In this document: positions 36,784 to 45,443 of the stretch, in pieces
How the letters are laid out: the number at the start of each line of letters is the position of its first letter
Position numbering within the stretch: position 1 is the stretch's first letter
Assembly: GCF_003692615.1 (NCBI RefSeq)
Contig: NZ_CP023540.1
Location: 1,116,001 to 1,180,000, forward strand
From: Chryseobacterium sp. 6424
GTDB lineage: Bacteria > Bacteroidota > Bacteroidia > Flavobacteriales > Weeksellaceae
Length of the DNA stretch: 64,000 bases
Reading direction: 5' to 3'
The notes under the pieces: generated by a model
The model's database searches: none
Told to the model about the DNA's origin: nothing
What the model saw: the letters and a program-made list of their open reading frames with translations, nothing else
Program-made: the position numbers and the translations under genes

Positions 36784-37674
36784 ATGAAAAACTTTTTCCT
36801 AAGAAATATACTGCCGCTGGCCCTTGCGTTGGTCAGCCTCCCCGGCTTTGCCCAGATGTCCGCTTCCAATGTGCAGACTGTGCAGCCGAAAATTATGGTG
36901 ATTCCGTATGTGAAAGAAGGTGAGGACCTTCGTAATATCCTTGAAAATGATGTCAACAAAAGGATAGCGCTTACAAAAATAAAAGAGGTTTTTGATTCGC
37001 GCGGGTTTACCACAGTAGACTTCATCGCCAAACTGAAATCCGCAAAAGACAACAATATCTTCACCTCCGACAATCAGACTGATCTTAAGGACCAGATTGT
37101 CCAAATGTCCGGAGCAGATATCTATGTTCAGGCAGAAGTAACCGAAAGCAGGACGTCTTCCGGCAATTCGGTATCGGTAGTTATGTCGGGCTATGAGGCC
37201 TCTACCGGAAATTCCCTTTCGAACAAAGTAGGCGAAAGCGGGAAGTTCTATACCGATGATTTCGGCAAGCTGGCCTCGAAAGCGGTGGAAAGCGTATCAC
37301 AGGAATTCCTCAATGTGATGCAGACCAAATTCACTGATATCGTAACGAACGGTAAATCCATCAACATTGATATCAGTTTTGCCCAAGGTTCAGTATATAA
37401 GATGTCTTCGGTAATAGCTCCCGAAAACCTTCCCCTCTCAGACCAGATTGAGATGTGGATGGAGAATAATGCCTACAAGAATAACTACCACATACAGGGT
37501 ACTACCGATATGAGAATGATACTGGATGATGTGAAAATTCCGCTGAAAGATTCAAACGGAAAAAACTATAACCCGAACAAATTTGCTCTTGAGATGTTTA
37601 AATTTTTCCGAAATATAAACCTTCAGACGGACAAAGACATAAAAGGAAACACCATTTATATTACCATTAAGTAA
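36784..37674 (+). CDS. DUF6175-like exported protein
   Basis: A 296-residue protein with a signal peptide (…LALALVSLPGFAQ). The mature start PKIMVIPYVKEGEDLRNILENDVNKRIALTKIKEVFDSRGFTTVDF is what I associate with DUF6175, a Bacteroidetes family of unknown function. It shows the same overall layout as CsgG-type nucleotide-free alpha/beta domains. The C-terminal region (about 185-296) contains another repeat-like unit. It overlaps the next gene by 1 base (TAATG). The operon context points to an envelope role with the CsgG-like protein. Confidence 0.72.
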   Translation: MKNFFLRNILPLALALVSLPGFAQMSASNVQTVQPKIMVIPYVKEGEDLRNILENDVNKRIALTKIKEVFDSRGFTTVDFIAKLKSAKDNNIFTSDNQTDLKDQIVQMSGADIYVQAEVTESRTSSGNSVSVVMSGYEASTGNSLSNKVGESGKFYTDDFGKLASKAVESVSQEFLNVMQTKFTDIVTNGKSINIDISFAQGSVYKMSSVIAPENLPLSDQIEMWMENNAYKNNYHIQGTTDMRMILDDVKIPLKDSNGKNYNPNKFALEMFKFFRNINLQTDKDIKGNTIYITIK

Positions 37675-38615
37675 TGATTAAAAAATTATTTATCTGTGTA
37701 GCGTTTATGGCTTCGGCAGCCGCATTTCCGCAAAGCCAGGACGACCTGGGAAAAATTCAGCTCTCCATTTCCTTTACCGAAGCTCAGGCAGAACGTTTTG
37801 ATCAGGATGTGTTAGTGAAAACAGAAGGGAAACTCACTCAATTGCTTTCCAATCATGGTATCGCAGCGACAGATTATAATAATGGTCTTCTGCTTCAGCC
37901 AAACATCATTATCAACAGCCAGGATGTAGTGGAAGGTGGTATGCAAAATATCAATGTGATTAATATGACGCTACAACTTCTGATAAAACAGGATCAGACT
38001 AATATTATTTTTTCCTCATATTCTAAAACTTTAAAGGGTTCCGGGAGAAACACTACTCTCGCCATAAACAACGCGCTGAACACCCTGTCTGCCAGCGACC
38101 CCTCTTTAACAGCTTTCATAGACCAGGGGAAAGATAAAGTGCTGAGGTATTATAACAGCAACTGCAGTCAGCTTATTTCAAAATCAGCGAACCTTGGCAA
38201 AGCCGGAAAATACGAAGAATCATTAGCGCTTTTGGCATCCGTTCCCGATGCAGCGCAGTGCTATAATACTGCACAGGTCAAATCGTTGGAAATTTTCAGG
38301 AATTTGCAGCGTAAAGAATGTTCAGCACTTATCAGCGACGCAAAAATGTTTATTGCCCAGAAAGATTATTCCTCAGCTTTTGAAGCCCTGTCAGGTATAG
38401 ACAGCGGTTCGCCCTGCGCTTCTGAAACCAGTCTGTTGGTTAAGAACATTCAAAATCAAATAACAGCGGAAGAGAAAAAGCAGTGGGATTTGCAGATGAG
38501 CATACGCAAGGATGAAGTAGCCATTCAGAAACAAAGGATCAGTGCGATAAGGGACATTGCTGTTTCCTTTTACAACAGCCAGAAGCGTCCGGGCAATGTT
38601 ATTATTGTGCGATAA
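37674..38615 (+). CDS. Exported hypothetical protein with helical C-terminus, last gene of CsgG-like operon
   Basis: A 313-residue protein with a signal peptide (MIKKLFICVAFMASAAAFPQ). Residues 25-150 form an alpha/beta region resembling the neighbours' N-terminal domains. The C-terminal part looks like helical hairpins of TPR type (KYEESLALLASVPDAAQCYN, then QKDYSSAFEALSGIDSGSPC), with several Cys residues that could form disulfides in the periplasm. No known family was recognised. It is the last gene of the run; no clear terminator follows within the 247-base gap to the convergent gene at 38863. Confidence 0.7.
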   Translation: MIKKLFICVAFMASAAAFPQSQDDLGKIQLSISFTEAQAERFDQDVLVKTEGKLTQLLSNHGIAATDYNNGLLLQPNIIINSQDVVEGGMQNINVINMTLQLLIKQDQTNIIFSSYSKTLKGSGRNTTLAINNALNTLSASDPSLTAFIDQGKDKVLRYYNSNCSQLISKSANLGKAGKYEESLALLASVPDAAQCYNTAQVKSLEIFRNLQRKECSALISDAKMFIAQKDYSSAFEALSGIDSGSPCASETSLLVKNIQNQITAEEKKQWDLQMSIRKDEVAIQKQRISAIRDIAVSFYNSQKRPGNVIIVR

Positions 38616-38862
38616 TATTCCCGCATGGTTATCACTTCTCTAAAGAGAGGTTCTGCATTTGACTAATCGACCTGATTCATTTACAGGAGCCCTTGTCAGC
38701 GTAGGTAGGATTTGTTGCTGTTTATATACCGCATTCGGTATGAAATAATTTGTTGACCAACGGTAATGTAAGTGACAACGTTTTTCTCAAAAAGGGCGAT
38801 AGTTCACAAAAATGTTATTTATGAAGGCGAAGCCGGCCAACTTTGTGCAGTGGCAACCTTAG

Positions 38863-39423
38863 TTATGTTATAACCCGCTCACGCAGTCTTGCTTTCCTGA
38901 AGGTGATAAATAAAAGAGTTCCAAAAACAATTTCCGTCAAAGCACCGCTCAGGGCAGTGTAGAACGCTCCTGACTGTGTCGCAAAAAGCACGGTTGCAGC
39001 TGCCGCCAGCAAAGCGCCGAGCAGCCAGTAGCTTCTCATACCGTAAAGGCTGGCGAAAGTGAGATAGCGTCCACCGATAATCATCAGCATGCCCTGAAAA
39101 AACCATTCGGGCCTGACCAGCGAGAGGCCGAAAGCCAGCGGGATACACATAATCATCCAGACCGTTCCTTCCATCGCCAACCTGCTGAGCGGATTTCCAT
39201 GGGTGTGACTGCCTGAAATCCCGGCCATTTTACCGATGAGCATCGAGAGCGGAAAAATCATCATGCCGCCGATCATCAAAGTCCAGATTCCTGTGTTCAC
39301 TCCGAATTGGTTTACTGCAATTGCCGAGGCAAGCCACACGAGGCCTGAACTGAGGATGCCGGTGGAGCCGTAGCCGTAGGCGGTGCGCATGTCTTGCTGG
39401 GCATTTTCAAAGTTGTTGATCAT
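38863..39423 (-). CDS. Multi-pass membrane protein, DUF7010-like
   Basis: A 186-residue integral membrane protein with about six hydrophobic segments (for example SGLVWLASAIAVNQFG, TLMIGGMMIFPLSMLIG, YWLLGALLAAAATVLFA). I associate the pattern GGMMIFPLSMLIGK with DUF7010, but this is recollection. The function is unknown. It is a single gene on the minus strand, not obviously linked to its neighbours. The start codon ATG 39421-39423 places a 20-residue polar lead before the first helix. Confidence 0.65.
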   Translation of the reverse strand: MINNFENAQQDMRTAYGYGSTGILSSGLVWLASAIAVNQFGVNTGIWTLMIGGMMIFPLSMLIGKMAGISGSHTHGNPLSRLAMEGTVWMIMCIPLAFGLSLVRPEWFFQGMLMIIGGRYLTFASLYGMRSYWLLGALLAAAATVLFATQSGAFYTALSGALTEIVFGTLLFITFRKARLRERVIT

Positions 39424-39529
39424 GGTTTTCGTGGTTTTTTACCAAAGATAAAAATTTTTTAGAAGGTTCAAAGTCAGGAGAATTTGCACAGCGGGTCAGG
39501 GATTGCAAATCCACGACATCGGGAGATTT

Positions 39530-40906
39530 TTATTCGTCGCTAGTAGACCCAACTCTTTCTGCGTTGGCTGACCAGAGAGAATCTAAATCAGAAGGGAATT
39601 CTTTATTGATGATTTCCTCTAAAGTTTCGGCTGCGTCAGTTTCATTTAGCTTATCAAGAATAGTTAAAGTTTCTCTGAACTCCATAGCTTCAGGAACTGT
39701 AGTAAATTCCCCTTCAAAACCTAACTCTTGAATTTTTTCTTCTATTTCTTTTAAAGGGACTTTAAAAAACTCTTTTCTGTAATTTAACATATTAACTTTC
39801 TTGTGAGCAAATGCTTTATGTAGTTCATACTCTAAAGTTCTGGCCTCATCGCTATAAATTAAGGCATGAACGTCAAAACCAAACGGTACAGAAGCATCTC
39901 CTAATTCTCGAACTCTATCTAATGGCTCAAGTCTTCGGGTCATACCTATTTTAAATACATCTTCTCCGAAAGCTCCTATGTTAGATATAATATAAACATA
40001 TCCACGTTTAGTTTGTTGAGCCATAGACAATGCCCGTTCCTTTTTTTCTTGTGCAGCTTTTAATGCGCTTTCTAACTCAGTGATTTGATTTTGTAGCTCC
40101 AAAGTGTTTGCGCCAGAGGATTGTTCAAATTCTCGCCTGACTCGCTCTATCGCCTTCTGAAACATTGTCTCTTCTTTCTCTGCCTCCCTTTGTGCTTTTT
40201 CAAAATCACGGCGGGCTTTTTCCTCTTCCCTCAGTTCATCTTGTATAGCTTTCATCGCTTCTTTCTCTTCTTGTTTCTTGGCTTGAAACTCATATTCGAG
40301 AATTAATTGCTGAACTTTAAGTGTGAAATATTGTTTGTTAATGAACACATTAAAACCGCTACCTAGTTTATTTATTGATTCAAATGCTTTTTCTAAGCGA
40401 TCTTTCATTTGGTTTATATTATTCCATCTAACCTTTGCGATCATAACATCTGCTTCACCATTAAAAGCCCTGAGCATAAGTTTCTTGTAAACTTGTACGA
40501 TTTTTCTTCCTTTTGCTTCACTGCCTTCTACAGTCCAATTCGTGGAACAGATAGCAGCACGATCATCCTTTATTAGTTGTTTTTGTTTTTCAATTACCTT
40601 CATTTGCTCAGAACGGTAGTCATCTGATTTCTCAAACTCGTAAACTGGAGTATGAATGCCGAATTCAATTAAATCAATTTTGTTTTCGTACAATTCAACT
40701 TCGGACCTTATCTTTTTATAAGTTTCTAAAGCTACGTGGTAATTTGCGTTTAATGTAGTAATCTCACTCCTTAGTTTTAGGACTTCCGCTTGTATGTTTT
40801 CTGCTTCAGCGTTTATATTTTTTATTGGTTCATACTTCACAAGTAATGACTTAAGCTGTTCGATTTGTTTAAGTTCATTTTTCTTTAAAAAATCTAAGAG
40901 ACCCAT
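39530..40906 (-). CDS. DUF4041 protein with C-terminal T5orf172/GIY-YIG-like domain
   Basis: A 458-residue protein. A long coiled-coil N-terminal half includes ERKSDDYRSEQM-like DUF4041 sequence (about residues 60-190). A charged coil of Glu/Lys/Arg repeats follows (about 200-290). The C-terminal part (about 298-390) is a T5orf172 domain of GIY-YIG type: GYVYIISN ... EDVFKIGMTRRLEPLDRVRELG. These architectures occur in phages and in defence islands; nuclease or DNA-processing activity is suspected but not shown. It lies 5 kb from the restriction operon, on the opposite strand, alone. An anti-phage role is speculative. Confidence 0.82.
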   Translation of the reverse strand: MGLLDFLKKNELKQIEQLKSLLVKYEPIKNINAEAENIQAEVLKLRSEITTLNANYHVALETYKKIRSEVELYENKIDLIEFGIHTPVYEFEKSDDYRSEQMKVIEKQKQLIKDDRAAICSTNWTVEGSEAKGRKIVQVYKKLMLRAFNGEADVMIAKVRWNNINQMKDRLEKAFESINKLGSGFNVFINKQYFTLKVQQLILEYEFQAKKQEEKEAMKAIQDELREEEKARRDFEKAQREAEKEETMFQKAIERVRREFEQSSGANTLELQNQITELESALKAAQEKKERALSMAQQTKRGYVYIISNIGAFGEDVFKIGMTRRLEPLDRVRELGDASVPFGFDVHALIYSDEARTLEYELHKAFAHKKVNMLNYRKEFFKVPLKEIEEKIQELGFEGEFTTVPEAMEFRETLTILDKLNETDAAETLEEIINKEFPSDLDSLWSANAERVGSTSDE

Positions 40907-40969
40907 AGTTGCTAATTTTTGTGAGTTTTTCTAATTAAATAAATGTGGAAACGAGATATTATTTAAGGC

Positions 40970-41935
40970 CTACTTCCCCAAATTCAGCAGCGTCCCACTA
41001 CCGCTTCCCAGCGTAGTCGTCGGCATTACGCCGTCCCATTTCAGCACGCGCTGGTATTCTACATAAGTCGGCGTGATTTCCTGCTGTTTTAAACTGATCG
41101 CCTTGGCATCGGCCTGCGCACGGATCACGATGGAGGCTGAATCTCCTTTCGCCAACTGTATCTTTCGCTGCGCATCGGCCTGTGCAACACGCGCCTGCGC
41201 TTCGGCTTTGATGGCATCGGCATCCGCGGTGGCCTTGTCTTCGATCGACTGGCGGATGGCTTTCGGTGGCTGGATATTGGTTTTAAGCTGAGACACCAGA
41301 AACCATTTGCCGATGCGCTTGTTGACTTCGGACAGAATTTCGGCTTCGTAAGTCTCACGGTTGTTGAACAGATAATCGATAGCGTGACGGTTAGCGACAT
41401 CGTTGATGGCACCGATGATCGCGTTGTTCAGCCAGCCTTCTTGGATGGCTTCCAGGCCGCCTTTGGTGTACGTGGACCTCAGGTTCGTGAACATATCAGC
41501 CGCCGCGGCTTCCTTCACGGAATAGTTGAACGACGGCTTGATCGGGCAGGGGAAACCGCCTTTGGCCACGATGATGGATTCGGGATATTCGATATGGCGT
41601 TGGTCGAGCGGAATTTCCTGGATTTCCTGCGTGTATTTATTGTAAAATACCACACCCGAAACTTCTTCGGTGTACGAAACGCCGCGCTTGTCGCCAAGGA
41701 GATTGATGAGCAAACCTTTGTGTCCTACACTGATGACGTCATAATTCATCGGCTGTATCATCGCTGCCAGACAGGCGAAAAATATGAAGGTGACTGGTTT
41801 CCATTTGACACCGTTTGGCGTCTGTTTGCCGTTCCTGTCAGGCGGCCCGTAAGTAAGGATATCGAGTTTTTTGGTGATGACGCCGATCACTGTGAATAGA
41901 AGAATGAGCAGGAGGAGTAGAAAAGTTAAGGACAT
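40970..41935 (-). CDS. Prohibitin/SPFH-domain membrane protein
   Basis: A 321-residue protein anchored by an N-terminal membrane segment (MSLTFLLLLLILLFTVIGVI) with a second hydrophobic stretch around residue 55. An SPFH/prohibitin domain follows (about 70-230, ISVGHKGLLINLLGDKRGVSYTEEVSGV), then an Ala/Gln/Lys-rich coiled coil (about 235-290). Family members form large ring assemblies in membranes and chaperone proteases or organise domains. It stands alone between DUF4041 and a small exported protein. The family is secure, the specific role unknown. Confidence 0.9.
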   Translation of the reverse strand: MSLTFLLLLLILLFTVIGVITKKLDILTYGPPDRNGKQTPNGVKWKPVTFIFFACLAAMIQPMNYDVISVGHKGLLINLLGDKRGVSYTEEVSGVVFYNKYTQEIQEIPLDQRHIEYPESIIVAKGGFPCPIKPSFNYSVKEAAAADMFTNLRSTYTKGGLEAIQEGWLNNAIIGAINDVANRHAIDYLFNNRETYEAEILSEVNKRIGKWFLVSQLKTNIQPPKAIRQSIEDKATADADAIKAEAQARVAQADAQRKIQLAKGDSASIVIRAQADAKAISLKQQEITPTYVEYQRVLKWDGVMPTTTLGSGSGTLLNLGK

Positions 41936-42123
41936 TAAGTAGATTTTAAAATATTAGACTGAAAAGTACTTTAATTCTGTAAATCTCGCAAGCATTTTTA
42001 TTTATTGCAAGCATCGTTTTATTAAAAACTGTTAAATGTCAGTTGACGTATTTAAAACAAACATCGGAAGGTATTTTGCTGTGGTGAGATTTTTGTTGCT
42101 TCGCGCTAAACTTAGATTTAAAA

Positions 42124-42549
42124 ATGAAAAGATTTTTCCTGAGCGTTATGCTCGCCGTATCTGCACTTGCGTTTGCCCAGCAGAAGCCTGTGCGCGAGAT
42201 CTATAATTACACGGCAAAAAATGACGCGGCGCTGGTAAAAGCCAAGACCGACCTCTTCCTGCTCGACGTGGTTTCGTCCGGCCGTTTTACCGTGGAACCG
42301 ATAAGTTCGGGCACCGATCATCTCGACTTGTTTCTGATAATGCCGCTGGAAGCTGGAAAAATCAAAAGCCGCCTGCGCTATGATTTTATGAAGGAAAGCT
42401 TCGTGGTTTCACTTTCAAATTCACACCTCATTACAAGGGATAATAAATTCGTTAAAATTGACAATGAGAAAGACCGGAATCACAAAACGATTCTTGATAA
42501 TCTGAAAAACCTTGTCTTTAAAACATACGAAAAGGAGATCTATAAATAG
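42124..42549 (+). CDS. Exported hypothetical protein, 141 residues
   Basis: A signal peptide (MKRFFLSVMLAVSALAFAQ) is followed by about 120 residues of mixed alpha/beta sequence (ISSGTDHLDLFLIMPLEAGKIKSRLRYDFMKESFVVSLSNSHLI). I do not recognise the family. It is a single gene between the divergent prohibitin-like gene and a convergent DUF389 gene. Its last codons lie inside the stem of a terminator. It is probably periplasmic. Confidence 0.7.
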   Translation: MKRFFLSVMLAVSALAFAQQKPVREIYNYTAKNDAALVKAKTDLFLLDVVSSGRFTVEPISSGTDHLDLFLIMPLEAGKIKSRLRYDFMKESFVVSLSNSHLITRDNKFVKIDNEKDRNHKTILDNLKNLVFKTYEKEIYK

Positions 42550-42562
42550 TCTCCTTTTTTTA
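42531..42562 (+). terminator. Terminator overlapping the end of the 141-residue gene
   Basis: AAAGGAGA (42531-42538) pairs with TCTCCTTT (42550-42557), followed by a T run. The loop contains the stop codon at 42547-42549. Confidence 0.8.
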
Positions 42563-42583
42563 TTTGGTTAATGGCATCGGGTT

Positions 42584-43510
42584 TTATCTTAAGGGTTCCC
42601 GTTTATGTACGAACTTCTGTTTTAAGACAATGCAGATGATGCCGACAATAACGATGGTCACTACATCGAGCAGGAATCGTTTGCTGAAATTCGCCAGCCA
42701 TTCCCAGTTCTGTATGTAAAGCGAAATTCCCATTGCGGCCGCGGCCGGAATGATGATCAGCGCGATGAGCGGTCCGGCGATTACGTTAGTCCGGTAGGAG
42801 AGGTACATGATGATACTCGCCGTAGCAGCTGCCAGCGACAGTACCACGTCTTTTAGTCTTAGATGCAGCATGGCGGCCGTCGCTTCATTATGTGTAAAAT
42901 CCGCTTCTTTGGCCAAACCGAAATTCACGAGCACCATGAAGGTGAGAAACGCGGCGGCGATCAGGGCGAGATACCCAAAGAACGTCGCTTTCAGCCCGGT
43001 GATCAGCACATCTGTCTTCTTCAGTGCGATACCGAGCGGAATCTTGGCCAGCGGTTCCATACCGGGTGCGATGATGGAGGCCGCGATGAAGGCTATCACA
43101 AGGTCGTGTATCTCGGACACGAAGCCTACAGTGGCGATCATGCCACCGATGAACATCAGGATCAGATAGTTGGTCGTCGTCTTGCCATTGTGCCGCAGGC
43201 TGGTTTCCATCTCCTCCCAGATGGCTTCATCCACATCGTGGTTGATCTCTTTCTGCTTGGAATGGTGGCTCAGACTCGCCACCTCCGCGGTAGCGATGGA
43301 GAACTCGATGTTTTCAGTGTGTTCGCCCAGCATTTTCAGGACGTCATCAGCGCCGCGGTTGAGCACATGGATGACGAGCGTGTCGCCTTTGGGTTTCAGG
43401 GAAGCATTGTGATGGACACTAAGGTGGATGACGTTGGGGTCATCGACCAGAGCTTTGGTAACAGCAGGAGTAGCGGTTGAGGGAATGGCGGCTTCAATCG
43501 TTCTGTGCAT
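42584..43510 (-). CDS. DUF389 (TIGR00341-like) membrane protein
   Basis: A 308-residue protein. A soluble N-terminal region of about 105 residues is followed by six or more membrane segments. The family's characteristic stretch is FVSEIHDLVIAFIAASIIAPGMEPLAKIPLGIALKK (about 130-165), with GPLIALIIIPAAAAMG near 250. DUF389 proteins are uncharacterised hydrophobic proteins. The upstream minus-strand leader contains a small hairpin (43527-43548). Likely monocistronic. Confidence 0.85.
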   Translation of the reverse strand: MHRTIEAAIPSTATPAVTKALVDDPNVIHLSVHHNASLKPKGDTLVIHVLNRGADDVLKMLGEHTENIEFSIATAEVASLSHHSKQKEINHDVDEAIWEEMETSLRHNGKTTTNYLILMFIGGMIATVGFVSEIHDLVIAFIAASIIAPGMEPLAKIPLGIALKKTDVLITGLKATFFGYLALIAAAFLTFMVLVNFGLAKEADFTHNEATAAMLHLRLKDVVLSLAAATASIIMYLSYRTNVIAGPLIALIIIPAAAAMGISLYIQNWEWLANFSKRFLLDVVTIVIVGIICIVLKQKFVHKREPLR

Positions 43511-43565
43511 ATTTTTGTTTTTGGTGAATGCGGAAGAATGTCCGCATTTAGAAGGAAACCATTAA

Positions 43566-43595
43566 ACAAAAATTGCTCCGAAATGCTCGGAGCAA
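43566..43595 (-). terminator. Terminator of the lipoprotein gene (minus strand)
   Basis: A perfect 9-bp stem TTGCTCCGA (43573-43581) / TCGGAGCAA (43587-43595) with a 5-base loop. On the minus strand it is followed by TTTTTGTTT. Confidence 0.85.
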
Positions 43596-43621
43596 ATGAA
43601 TTTCGGAGTGTTTGTGGTGTC

Positions 43622-44155
43622 TCAACGCACCTTTTCGAGCAGAAAGACCTGCGTTCCGCCCATCATCAGATTTCCTTCCAGCGTCAGGTTTCGGCCGTTT
43701 ACATCTACGACCGAAATATAGTTGCGGGAATTGTACTCGATGTAGTTCTCGCGCTCGCCATTCGCGGGGTTTTTGCCGAACTCGAGGTCGTATTTCGCCC
43801 AGTTTTCCTTGTCGGTGCTGCAATGGAAGGGCTTGAACCTGCTGCGTTTCGCATTGAACTCGATCTGTTCGAAACCTTCCGTGCAGGTGCTTTCAAAGGA
43901 AGTTTCGGCGTTTTCAGCTTTTTCAAATTCGTTGAATGAACCATTGTAGACGCCTACGATTTTCCATTTGCCATCCAGTCGGTCTTCATCGATCTTACCT
44001 TTGGCTTTACTCACTGTCCAGGCGACGCCTTTCACCGTGCCTTTTACCGTTTTGTAGGCCAGTTTACCAGCACCCTTCACCACGCTGGCCGCGGTAGATA
44101 CCACACACGACTGCAGAAGCACGGCTGTAGAAAGTATCAAAAGTATTTTTTTCAT
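43622..44155 (-). CDS. Predicted lipoprotein, unknown function
   Basis: A 177-residue lipoprotein. The start was set at ATG 44155 because MKKILLILSTAVLLQSC is a proper lipoprotein signal with the Cys at residue 17; a longer in-frame extension lacks this logic. The N-terminal mature part is Val/Lys/Gly repeats (ASVVKGAGKLAYKTVKGTVKGVAWTVSKAKGK). The rest resembles a small beta domain (GKWKIVGVYNGSFNEFEK ... FEQIEFNAKRSRF). It might be lipocalin-like, but this is weak. Strong terminator downstream. Confidence 0.75.
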   Translation of the reverse strand: MKKILLILSTAVLLQSCVVSTAASVVKGAGKLAYKTVKGTVKGVAWTVSKAKGKIDEDRLDGKWKIVGVYNGSFNEFEKAENAETSFESTCTEGFEQIEFNAKRSRFKPFHCSTDKENWAKYDLEFGKNPANGERENYIEYNSRNYISVVDVNGRNLTLEGNLMMGGTQVFLLEKVR

Positions 44156-44212
44156 AAGGCATTTATCAGCTAAGTTAAATTTTTCTGAATTAATACATTT
44201 AAAAGCATGAAC

Positions 44213-44242
44213 ATAAAAAAACCACCGCATCAGCGATGGTTT
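44213..44242 (-). terminator. Terminator of the stress-protein gene (minus strand)
   Basis: AACCACCGC (44220-44228) pairs with GCGATGGTT (44233-44241) with one G-T pair, followed on the minus strand by a T7 run. Confidence 0.83.
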
Positions 44243-44260
44243 TCAATATAAGGGGAACAA

Positions 44261-44800
44261 TTAATGTCTGGCTTCTGTATCGTCGTTATACCATTTACTG
44301 TAAGAGTATCGTGCGTCATCTTCGTTACGTGGTTTATAACCCATGTAGATGCCGCCGTTTTTGATTTCGCTTTCATACACTTTGGCTTCATCTTCCGGTA
44401 CGCCCGCGCCCGTCAGTGCGCCAACCAAACCGCCTGTAGCCGCACCTACACCTGCGCCCGCAAGTCCTGCTGCAAGTGGCCCTGCAATGACAAGTCCAAG
44501 ACCTGGTAACAGAACATTAGACCCAATCGCTGCCACAGCACCTACCACGGCACCGATTCCGCCACCAATCAACGAGCCCTTACCGGCATTTTCAGCAACT
44601 TTATCACCTAGTTCAGAATCGTGGTTGTTTTCACCGAAATAACGGTTTCGGGTTTCGTCACTCATCATCACATTGATGTCATCCTTGCTGTAACCTCTGC
44701 TGTGGAGATCTTCATATGCGCTGTCGGCCTCTTCACGGGTTTTAAACACTCTGGATACATAATCGTTTCTGAATTCTGGTCTGTACATTGAACTTTCCAT
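44261..44800 (-). CDS. General stress protein 17M-like protein with glycine-zipper middle
   Basis: A 179-residue protein. The N-terminal 45 residues (YVSRVFKTREEADSAYEDLHSRGYSKDDINVMMSDE) fit the general stress protein 17M/YflT-type domain. Residues 75-125 are a Gly/Ala-rich hydrophobic stretch (GIGAVVGAVAAIGSNVLLPGLG ... GVGAATGGLVGALTGAG) of glycine-zipper type that may insert in membranes. The C-terminal part (VPEDEAKVYESEIKNGG) resembles other stress-related membrane proteins. It may respond to osmotic or general stress; this is family inference. Confidence 0.75.
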   Translation of the reverse strand: MESSMYRPEFRNDYVSRVFKTREEADSAYEDLHSRGYSKDDINVMMSDETRNRYFGENNHDSELGDKVAENAGKGSLIGGGIGAVVGAVAAIGSNVLLPGLGLVIAGPLAAGLAGAGVGAATGGLVGALTGAGVPEDEAKVYESEIKNGGIYMGYKPRNEDDARYSYSKWYNDDTEARH

Positions 44801-45013
44801 AATAGTAAATTTTAAGATTAATATTGATTTGGTCTCCCGGTAAATTCAATAAAAATGCCATGAAGTGGCACTTAACAAATATTTAACAATATGCCAAAGT
44901 CCGGGGATGATTTATAAAAATTTTCTTAAAATTAAATTCCCTCATGTTTTTGGAATGATTTTCACTATGAAAAATTCATATAACATTACATCATAAACTT
45001 TAATACCGCAGCT

Positions 45014-45259
45014 ATGAACATTAACATCAACGGATTTGAATATACCAAGAAAGAAGTCCTCGATGCCCTTAAGAGCCGGGGTTATCTGATATTAAAGAAC
45101 AGCTTTCCCTGTCAGAACGGTAATGGCTACGGCAACGCGCAAACCACCAGTACAGAATATGCGCTGAAGGGTAATGACCTGCCTGATGAAAGCACCCAAT
45201 GGCACTGTGTAGCCTCACGCGAATTCCAGAAACAGCTGGTGCGGCCGCCCTTGGTATGA
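45014..45259 (+). CDS. Small hypothetical protein, 81 residues
   Basis: The frame starts at ATG 45014 (MNININGFEYTKKEVLDALKSRGYLILKNS) and encodes a soluble 81-residue protein with no recognised domain. A strong intrinsic terminator lies 18 bases after its stop, and there is a 213-base AT-rich gap upstream, so it looks like an independent transcription unit. That supports a real gene. Function unknown. Confidence 0.65.
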   Translation: MNININGFEYTKKEVLDALKSRGYLILKNSFPCQNGNGYGNAQTTSTEYALKGNDLPDESTQWHCVASREFQKQLVRPPLV

Positions 45260-45277
45260 TTACCGATATTTTTAAAT

Positions 45278-45318
45278 AACCGTTTAAGTTGTTCTGTAAC
45301 GCTTAAACGGTTTTTTTT
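45278..45318 (+). terminator. Intrinsic terminator after the 81-residue gene
   Basis: A perfect 11-bp stem AACCGTTTAAG (45278-45288) / CTTAAACGGTT (45302-45312), followed by a T8 run. Confidence 0.9.
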
Positions 45319-45443
45319 GTCTTGAACTTATTTAAAGAACCACAAAAAAACCTGATTGTTTCTTTAAAATCATCATCAATTTTATCGGATAGCAGGTAAA
45401 ACATAGGAGAATTTTTATATTTTTAGCCTTATAAAAATTTTTT

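Noticed and set aside
38616..38862. Search for tRNA or small RNA in the gap after the exported-protein operon
   Set aside because: No cloverleaf or stable hairpin with a T tract was seen.
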